From: Vibrio tritonius
Lineage (GTDB): Bacteria; Pseudomonadota; Gammaproteobacteria; Enterobacterales; Vibrionaceae
Length of the DNA: 64,000 nt
Direction: 5' to 3'
Assembly: GCF_001547935.1 (NCBI RefSeq)
Contig: NZ_AP014635.1
Location: 1,054,001-1,118,000, forward strand
The notes below the pieces were generated by a model. It had not been told where the DNA came from, made no database searches, and saw only the letters and a list, made by a program, of their open reading frames with translations. A program made the translations under genes and the position numbers. Below are positions 57,427 to 64,000 of this stretch, in pieces. Each line of letters begins with the position of its first letter. Positions within the stretch are counted from its first letter, which is position 1.

Positions 57427-60400
57427 ATGGATATTTCATCAGCTGACTTTCGCACCACGAAAACTACTTTCTTTAGCACACATCGGTATGCTGTTGCGCT
57501 GTTTTTAATTGGAATGTTGGTCACTATCGGTATTCGTTTCATCACACTCAACACGAATGCTGAGCGAATTGACGGGGCCATCAATGAAAAATTCAATCAA
57601 CTGTATGAAAAGGTAAATGAACGATTTTCACTCTATCAATATGGCATTCGGGAAGCGCGCACTGCGATATTGTCGGGTGGTGGAGAAAATGTAACCCGGC
57701 AAGAAATGAACCAGTTTGGTTCCACTCTTGACCTTAAACAGTATTTTCCCGGTGCCAGAGGCTTTGGTTTTGTGCGATGGGTAAAACGCGAAGCAATAGA
57801 CGCTTTTCTTAAGCAAGCTAAAGCTGATGGTGCCCCTAATTTTTCCGTTAGCCAATATTCTCCCAATTTCGGTGACTATTATATTGTTCAATATATCGAA
57901 CCTGAATTCTATTTAATGAATGAAAAGGCGATAGGGTTTGACATTGCGTCAGAGCCTCGACGGCGAAAAACCGCCGATGCGGCGATGCGCAGTGGAAAAG
58001 CCCAGATGACGCCTCCAATACAGTTAGTGACCAATGATGGTGGTTTAAGTGATTCATTACTCGTTCTTTTGCCGCTATATCGAGGTGGCAGTGTCCCTGA
58101 TACAGAAGAAAAACGTTTAAAAGCGGGCTTTGGTTGGATTAATGCCCCACTAAGCCTGTCTGATGTTCTTAAGGATATTGTTTCTGAACCTGATAAGCTC
58201 ATTTTAACCATCACGGATATCACCGATAACAGTCAAGCTAGCCCCTTCTATACCAACAGCCTTGAGCGGGGACTCTATCCTCATGAACGACCTTTTAATT
58301 TGCTGGGTCGAGAGTGGAAGTTTTCACTGACGGTTACACCAAAATTTTTGTCAACGCTACATTTACATTCAGCCTTTGAGGTGTTTTCTACAGGGGTTTC
58401 CGTGAGTTTGTTGCTCTCTCTTTTGGTCGGTATGTTCAATGTGCAGCGTAGAAATCGATTCCGTCTGATTCATGAGCAGACAAAATTGCATGCTATCGTT
58501 GAAAGTTCAGTGGATGGCATCATCGGTAAAAATCTGGATGGCGTTGTTATTAGTTGGAACACTGGTGCCGAAACGATATTTGGTTATACCCGAGAAGAAG
58601 CAATTGGAAAGCCATTGAAAGAGTTGTTGATTCCGGAGCGCTTATGGTACGAGGAGAGTGATATTCTAGCCAAAATAGCACGGGGAGAAACCATCTCTGG
58701 GTTTGAAACGATTCGCCATCGTAAAGATGGTACTGAATTTCCTGTATCCGCTACGGTGTCGCCAATATTGTCTTCTTCTGGTGAAGTTCTAGGGGCGGCA
58801 AAAACGGTGCGAGATATTTCGGCTCAAAAAGCGGCAGAAGCAAAAATCCATGAGCTTAATGCTAATTTGGAACAACAAGTTGAGCTGCGCACTGAGCAAT
58901 TAAATGACTTGAATATTTTGTTTTCCAATGTGCTTAGTGCTGCGTCCGAGGTGGCTATTATTGCTGTGGAGCCTAATGGATTAATTAAGGTGTTTAACAC
59001 GGGGGCCGAAAATATGCTTGGTTACCGAAGTGACGAGATGGTCGATAAGCAACTGCCAACGGTTTTTCACGACGAAGAGGAGATTAAGGAACGCAGTTTA
59101 GAGCTGTCAAAAGAGTATGGACAGGCGGTAAATGGTATGGATGTTTTTACTCTAAAAGCTCGATTAAATATGTATGAATCACTGGAATGGACTTACATCC
59201 GTAAGAATGGTTCACGAATCCCAGTGAACTTAGTGGTCACGGTGATCCGAGGTAATCACGACGAAATTACAGGATATTTGGGGATTGCTCGTGATATTTC
59301 GGAACAGAAGAGTGCTGAAAAAGAGTTACGTGATGCTAAGGTAGCTGCCGATGAAGCAAACGCGGCTAAATCGATGTTCTTGGCAAATATGAGTCATGAA
59401 ATTAGAACTCCGATGAATGCTGTATTGGGTATGTTGCAACTATTGTTGAAAACGACGTTAAATCAGAAGCAGCACGAATTTGCGTCTAAGGCCCGTATCG
59501 CCGCCACGTCGTTACTTACGTTGCTTAATGATATTTTGGACTACTCCAAAATTGAGTCTGGAAAGTTAGATATTGACCCGCATCCTTTTGATCTGGAAGG
59601 GATGATGGAGCACTTGGCGGTGGTGATGTCAGGGAATATACAGGACAAAAATATCGAACTGTTGTTTGATTTGGATGAGCAGGTCCCGAGTTTTCTGATT
59701 GGTGATGAATTACGTATCCAACAAGTGCTGTTAAACCTTATTAGTAATGCAATTAAATTTACTGAAGAAGGTGAAGTGGTCGTTCGATCACGGCTTCTTT
59801 CCCTTCGTGATAACCAAGTTCGTATCGTGATTCAGGTCGTTGATACCGGTATTGGTATTAGTCCTGAGCAGCAAAAGCGTATTTTTGATGGTTTTACCCA
59901 AGCAGAGGCGTCGATTACACGTCGATATGGTGGTACGGGGTTAGGCTTAGTGATTTCGCGTCATTTGATCGAGTTAATGGGCGGGGAGCTTTTAGTAGAG
60001 AGTGAGTTGGAGAAAGGCAGTAGCTTCTTCTTCGAATTGACTTTCCCAATCGATACTTCTCAGCCATGGCAACCGCAGTACTTTGAGAATCAGCCTCGTA
60101 TTCTCGTTGTGGATGATAATGATGTTGCACTTACGATGGTAGAGGATAATTTAACTCGATTGCATGCACGAGTAACCACTGCGATGTCAGGAGTTGAGGC
60201 CATTCGAAGTATCGAACAGGCAGACCAAGAAGGTGATCCTTATGAGTGTTTAGTTCTTGATTGGTTAATGCCGCATATGGATGGCGTTGAACTGGCTTAT
60301 CATATTCGAGATAAATTGGAGTTGACGAAGCAACCGAAGATCGTGCTAATTAGTGCAGCAAATCACGGTGATATTCCTATCGTAGATGAAAGTTCTCCTT

Positions 60401-61527
60401 TTGAGGTTACGTTGTCTAAGCCGGTGACCTCAATTCAACTGTTCACTGCGGTTAATAATGCAATGCGCAATCGACGCAGTAACAATACGGATCTCATTGC
60501 TCCACAACAAGATGCAGCCTCTCCACTTAGAGGTGTGAATGTGTTATTGGTGGAAGATAATATATTCAACCAAGACGTCGCTCTTGAGTTACTTAATAGT
60601 GTCGGGGCTAATGTGACTCTGGCTCAAGATGGTTTACAAGGTGTTAATGCAGTATTGATGTCAGAAAGCGATTTCGACGTAGTGTTGATGGATATGCAAA
60701 TGCCTAACATGGATGGATTAACCGCCACTCGCAAAATACGTGAACATGATAAGTTCGCAGAACTGCCGATTATCGCTATGACTGCTAATGTCAGTGATGA
60801 AGATAAAGCGGCGTGTTTACAAGCAGGTATGAACGCCCATTTAGGAAAACCTCTTGATTTTCAATTAGTAGTAGAAACTATTTTAACTTGGATAGGGCAT
60901 CAGCCTCGCATGACCACACAGGTCGAAAATACGCCATCACCTCAAGGTAAATTGCAGCGAGTTTTACAACGTTTTGGCGGCAATGAGCTGTTATATCGCA
61001 AGTTGTTACATTCGTTTCTGCCTTCTTTCTCGGAATTGAATAAAGGTCTCAGTGAGGCGATAAACAGCCATCAATGGTCGGAAGTTATCGCTATACTTCA
61101 TACAATGAAAGGTTCAGCAGGAACGGCTGGTTTAGACGAACTCTATCATTGGTTGAAAGATAAAGAGGCTGAGTTGAAAAATAGCGATTCTGCTCGCCAA
61201 GGTTCTGAAATCATGAAGAACTGTGTTGAGACCATCGCGCTGAAAATGAACACAGAGTACCAAGCTATGCTTGAAAGCCTTGGAAGTAGTGACCAAGAGG
61301 ATATACAAGCAGTTGCTTCATCCGATATTAATGAAAAAGAAGTGTGGTTCGAGCTTGAAAATTGCTTAGCTACAGGGAACATGAAAGCATTAGAGCTCGC
61401 GGAATCTTTACAAGCTAACCATCCGAATAGCCAATCACATCAAGCTTTATTGCAGGCGGTCGAAAATCTTGAGTTTGAATCTGCACGTCAGTGGTTAACA
61501 CAAATAAGGGAAGAACATGTTACGTGA
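57427..61527 (+). CDS. CHASE1-PAS-PAS hybrid histidine kinase with two receivers and HPt
   Basis: 1366 residues: TM1 (about 22-40), periplasmic CHASE1 domain (about 75-230, YFPGARGFGFVRWV), TM2 (about 325-345), PAS (about 352-470), coiled coil, PAS (about 500-630), HisKA with His657 (NMSHEIRTPMNA), ATPase (NLISNAIKFTEEGEV; RRYGGTGLGLVIS), receiver 1 with Asp945, receiver 2 with Asp1089 (VVLMDMQMPNMDG) and HPt with His1225 (LHTMKGSAGTAG). A four-step phosphorelay is thus complete in one protein, with the final phosphate probably going to the downstream receiver-GGDEF protein, whose gene overlaps by 11 bases. GGGAG precedes the ATG. Confidence 0.94.
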   Translation: MDISSADFRTTKTTFFSTHRYAVALFLIGMLVTIGIRFITLNTNAERIDGAINEKFNQLYEKVNERFSLYQYGIREARTAILSGGGENVTRQEMNQFGSTLDLKQYFPGARGFGFVRWVKREAIDAFLKQAKADGAPNFSVSQYSPNFGDYYIVQYIEPEFYLMNEKAIGFDIASEPRRRKTADAAMRSGKAQMTPPIQLVTNDGGLSDSLLVLLPLYRGGSVPDTEEKRLKAGFGWINAPLSLSDVLKDIVSEPDKLILTITDITDNSQASPFYTNSLERGLYPHERPFNLLGREWKFSLTVTPKFLSTLHLHSAFEVFSTGVSVSLLLSLLVGMFNVQRRNRFRLIHEQTKLHAIVESSVDGIIGKNLDGVVISWNTGAETIFGYTREEAIGKPLKELLIPERLWYEESDILAKIARGETISGFETIRHRKDGTEFPVSATVSPILSSSGEVLGAAKTVRDISAQKAAEAKIHELNANLEQQVELRTEQLNDLNILFSNVLSAASEVAIIAVEPNGLIKVFNTGAENMLGYRSDEMVDKQLPTVFHDEEEIKERSLELSKEYGQAVNGMDVFTLKARLNMYESLEWTYIRKNGSRIPVNLVVTVIRGNHDEITGYLGIARDISEQKSAEKELRDAKVAADEANAAKSMFLANMSHEIRTPMNAVLGMLQLLLKTTLNQKQHEFASKARIAATSLLTLLNDILDYSKIESGKLDIDPHPFDLEGMMEHLAVVMSGNIQDKNIELLFDLDEQVPSFLIGDELRIQQVLLNLISNAIKFTEEGEVVVRSRLLSLRDNQVRIVIQVVDTGIGISPEQQKRIFDGFTQAEASITRRYGGTGLGLVISRHLIELMGGELLVESELEKGSSFFFELTFPIDTSQPWQPQYFENQPRILVVDDNDVALTMVEDNLTRLHARVTTAMSGVEAIRSIEQADQEGDPYECLVLDWLMPHMDGVELAYHIRDKLELTKQPKIVLISAANHGDIPIVDESSPFEVTLSKPVTSIQLFTAVNNAMRNRRSNNTDLIAPQQDAASPLRGVNVLLVEDNIFNQDVALELLNSVGANVTLAQDGLQGVNAVLMSESDFDVVLMDMQMPNMDGLTATRKIREHDKFAELPIIAMTANVSDEDKAACLQAGMNAHLGKPLDFQLVVETILTWIGHQPRMTTQVENTPSPQGKLQRVLQRFGGNELLYRKLLHSFLPSFSELNKGLSEAINSHQWSEVIAILHTMKGSAGTAGLDELYHWLKDKEAELKNSDSARQGSEIMKNCVETIALKMNTEYQAMLESLGSSDQEDIQAVASSDINEKEVWFELENCLATGNMKALELAESLQANHPNSQSHQALLQAVENLEFESARQWLTQIREEHVT

Positions 61528-62458
61528 TCATTTGTTACAGCAGTTCATTCAAGAAGGGCGCAAGCCAGTATTGTTGGTTGTTGATGACCAGCCAATCAAT
61601 ATTCGGGCGATCAATGAAGTGTTTAAAGATGAATGTGATGTTTTGATGGCAACGAATGGACGTAGTGCCTTGCAAATAGCCAGAGAGCAGCGTCCCGACC
61701 TTATTTTACTTGATATTATTATGCCTGAGATGGATGGGTATCAAGTGTGTCAACAATTGTCTTTGGATTCGATCACTGCTGACATTCCAGTTATTTTTGT
61801 TACCGCGGAAACTGAAGTTAACGTGGAAGCCAGAGGGTTTGAAGTGGGCGCTGTCGATTTTATTACAAAGCCCTTTAATCCTTTGATTGTCAGAGCTCGT
61901 GTTATGAACCATCTCATTTTGAAGATACAAATGGATATCATGAAAGACATGGCGCTGATTGATGGTTTGACAGGGTTACCGAATCGTCGACGGTTTGATC
62001 AGGCTCTTTTGGGAGACTGGAACTTATGTCAAAGGGAGCAAAAAAATGTTGCACTATTGATGATCGATGTGGACTATTTTAAACGCTACAATGACAGCTA
62101 TGGTCATTTAGCCGGTGACGAATGCTTAAAAAGTATTGCTCGAGCGCTGCAAGCTTCTGTGCGCCGAACCTCGGATAGCAGTTGTCGTTATGGTGGTGAA
62201 GAGTTTGCTTGTTTACTGCCGTTTACCGATCAAGAGGGCGCGGTTTTATGTGCTGAAAATATTATTAATGAAGTGAAGAACCTGAATATTGAGCACAAAA
62301 CGTCAGATGTTAGCTCGTTTGTGACCGTTAGCATTGGTATCGCTGTAAGAACTCCAACCCTCGATGTTCAGGTAGAACAACTGGTGAAAGAAGCTGATGA
62401 AGCGCTTTATACGAGTAAACAAACTGGCCGAAATAAATTTACAGTGTATGCGTTATAA
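61517..62458 (+). CDS. Response regulator with diguanylate cyclase output (REC-GGDEF)
   Basis: 313 residues: receiver with DD at 23-24 and Asp66 (LILLDIIMPEMDGY), then GGDEF with LIDGLTGLPNRRRFDQAL and an intact GGEEF (226-230). An inhibitory RxxD site (RTSD, five residues before GGEEF) is present, so product feedback is expected. The start lies 11 bases inside the kinase gene (ATG 61517), indicating tight translational coupling; phosphorylation by its HPt should activate dimerisation and c-di-GMP synthesis. WspR/PleD-like arrangement with a single receiver. Confidence 0.94.
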   Translation: MLRDHLLQQFIQEGRKPVLLVVDDQPINIRAINEVFKDECDVLMATNGRSALQIAREQRPDLILLDIIMPEMDGYQVCQQLSLDSITADIPVIFVTAETEVNVEARGFEVGAVDFITKPFNPLIVRARVMNHLILKIQMDIMKDMALIDGLTGLPNRRRFDQALLGDWNLCQREQKNVALLMIDVDYFKRYNDSYGHLAGDECLKSIARALQASVRRTSDSSCRYGGEEFACLLPFTDQEGAVLCAENIINEVKNLNIEHKTSDVSSFVTVSIGIAVRTPTLDVQVEQLVKEADEALYTSKQTGRNKFTVYAL

Positions 62459-62647
62459 CGCCATATGACACATTAGGTTTAGCCTCCGTTATCGTCCTAC
62501 AATGACTCATAGACCTATAATCATTGGGCGATAGGGATGAGTTTGCTTTCCTCTGTCATAATCTTAAACGTAATTTTTCCTAAACTTTCTTTAAAGCTTT
62601 ACCATATTGACTACATTTATGTGAGTACCATTTCATAGGACATTGTG

Positions 62648-63253
62648 GTGAAAGTTTTAATCCTCATCGCCAGTATGCTATTGGCCTTTACGGCGCGCGC
62701 ATCTGACGTCCCCATAGAAGAGCTGCGGTTTCCCGACCAGCAACTGCAAAAATGTGTGTTGGCGATGGCGCAACAACAACACATTCATTCTTCACGCGAC
62801 ATGGAATATTTGCAGTGTGCGTTTGAAGGAAATGTGTCATTGGCAGGTATTAAACAGTTACCAGAACTGAAGTCGCTTGTGTTGAGTGGCGGTGAAATAA
62901 ATGACCTGCCAGCTCTTAATCATATTCCAGCCTTACGTGACATATTACTTAGCCGTGTTAATTTAAATAAAGTAGATAAGTTGAATAAGCCGGATTTGGA
63001 TGTGGTGTTTAGTCGCGTTACGTTGAATGATTGGAGAGATTTAGCGAAAGTGCATGTCAGTACCATAGCGATAAAAAGTCCTGGTTCATGCTCTCAATAT
63101 CGTCCATTAATGAGGGACAAACGTGTTGCCTTAGTGATTAAAGGCGCTAGCGATAAACAAATTTCACAAGGAATGCTGCAAGTTTATAACGGAGATAAGA
63201 ACGTTTTTGTATCTCTTGATTGTGAGAGAGCAGATATATTGACACCTCTTTAA
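62648..63253 (+). CDS. Secreted leucine-rich-repeat-like protein of unknown function
   Basis: GTG 62648 is seven bases after AGGA (62637-62640); GTG 62645 is a possible alternative. About 201 residues with a signal peptide (ending TARASD). The middle has short leucine-spaced units typical of LRR folds: ELKSLVLSGGEINDLPALNH and IPALRDILLSRVNLNKVDKL. Four cysteines may form disulphides. Only two to three repeats remain, so a full solenoid is unlikely. I do not recognise the family. It stands 29 bp before the SDR gene and may be cotranscribed with it. Confidence 0.75.
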   Translation: MKVLILIASMLLAFTARASDVPIEELRFPDQQLQKCVLAMAQQQHIHSSRDMEYLQCAFEGNVSLAGIKQLPELKSLVLSGGEINDLPALNHIPALRDILLSRVNLNKVDKLNKPDLDVVFSRVTLNDWRDLAKVHVSTIAIKSPGSCSQYRPLMRDKRVALVIKGASDKQISQGMLQVYNGDKNVFVSLDCERADILTPL

Positions 63254-63282
63254 TAGATACAGATGGAAGATGAGGTAACACC

Positions 63283-64000
63283 ATGGATAAAAAGGTATTA
63301 CTGGCAGGGGCCACCGGGTATTTGGGCAGTTTTGTTGCTACGGAATTGTTGAAGCGAGATTACACAGTACGCACTATAGTACGAGATTCCGAAAAATTAT
63401 ACGAGAAGGGGATTGTTCCGCACGAGTTACTTGAAGCAGAAGTGACAGAGTCACATACCCTTAGTGGGTGTTGCGATGGTATTGATACGGTGATCTCTAC
63501 GGTCGGTATCACTCGTCAAAAAGACGGTTTGAGCTATATGGATGTAGACTATCAAGCCAACCTCAATCTTCTGGAACAAGCGAAAGCCAGTGGTGTACGT
63601 AAATTTATTTATGTCTCTATTTTGGATGGAGAGAAGTTACGTAAGGTGTCTCTCTGCGCCGCCAAGGAGCGATTTGTTGAAGCGCTCAAAACCTCAGGTC
63701 TAGAGTATACCGTGGTTCGACCTAATGGTTTTTTTTCCGACATGGATGAGTTTTACCACATGGCGGAAACGGGGCGTATTTTTCTGTTTGCTGGTGGGCA
63801 GTATAAGTCGAACCCAATCCATGGAGCCGATCTCGCTAGTTTGGTTGTTGATGCGATAGATATACCTAAACGTGAGGTCGCAGCCGGAGGCCCTGACGTC
63901 TTAACCCACAAGCAAATTGCAGAAATGGCGTTTAAGTGTGCTGGTAAGAAACCAGCCATTATTTATATCCCAAGTTGGGCGCGTGTATTGGCTATGGGGG
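63283..64000 (+). CDS. NAD(P)-binding atypical short-chain dehydrogenase (3' end outside window)
   Basis: ATG 63283 follows GAGG. The visible 239 codons show a Rossmann start VLLAGATGYLGSFVA (GxxGxxG), then DTVISTVGITRQKDG, KFIYVSILDGEKL and VVRPNGFFSDMDEF. This fits the NmrA/YbjT-like atypical SDR group. The canonical YxxxK pair is not clear (SLCAAKERF instead), as in several atypical members that act as redox sensors or isomerases. The frame is open to the window end; at least 40 residues are probably missing. Confidence 0.9.
   Translation, partial: MDKKVLLAGATGYLGSFVATELLKRDYTVRTIVRDSEKLYEKGIVPHELLEAEVTESHTLSGCCDGIDTVISTVGITRQKDGLSYMDVDYQANLNLLEQAKASGVRKFIYVSILDGEKLRKVSLCAAKERFVEALKTSGLEYTVVRPNGFFSDMDEFYHMAETGRIFLFAGGQYKSNPIHGADLASLVVDAIDIPKREVAAGGPDVLTHKQIAEMAFKCAGKKPAIIYIPSWARVLAMG

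Overview
The window looks like a chromosomal segment of a Vibrio or close Vibrionaceae relative. The protein families (YajD-type HNH protein, Lap-type adhesin locus, CSS-motif EAL protein, BCCT carrier, EptA), the AT-leaning intergenic DNA and a TATACCCAAATGAC intergenic repeat I associate with vibrios all fit. Species and replicon cannot be fixed from sequence alone. No rRNA, tRNA or CRISPR array was seen.

Left part (1-5600) is a decayed accessory patch. It holds the C-terminal part of a superfamily 2 helicase, an IS66-family element whose tnpC was split precisely by an IS110/IS1111-family element, the tail of a UvrD-like helicase, a short ORF truncated by the IS66 end, and small structured repeats. 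A frameshifted GLUG-repeat gene (5621-6591), yajD and a DEAD-box RNA helicase follow.

The core (9.3-40.7 kb) is a complete Lap-type, c-di-GMP-controlled surface adhesion locus. A minus-strand operon encodes TolC-like, OmpA-like, HlyD-like (LapC), LapG protease, LapD receptor and LapB transporter proteins. Divergent from it is a 6506-residue adhesin with an N-terminal retention module, a PAAG LapG-type site, 49 consecutive 102-residue repeats without a single length change, a PA14-like domain, a VWA domain and a C-terminal RTX secretion signal. Immediately downstream is a three-gene signalling module: CheY-like receiver, CheC/CheX-like phosphatase and a soluble diguanylate cyclase whose inhibitory site is degenerate. 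On the other flank is a soluble two-PAS chemotaxis transducer resembling the biofilm-dispersal protein BdlA. Expected logic: high c-di-GMP keeps LapD bound to LapG and the adhesin on the surface; low c-di-GMP frees LapG to cut it.

The right part (41-64 kb) holds LysR, LysE and two aldo-keto reductases (one with a Tat signal), a DUF945 protein, a PmrAB-like two-component system beside eptA (with a PmrA-box-like site in front of eptA), a GT9 glycosyltransferase, a DUF1508 protein, a small exported protein and a BCCT osmolyte transporter. A second c-di-GMP block follows: CSS-motif EAL phosphodiesterase, CHASE1 hybrid histidine kinase and an overlapping receiver-GGDEF protein. The window ends with a secreted LRR-like protein and an NAD(P)-binding SDR-like protein that runs off the edge.
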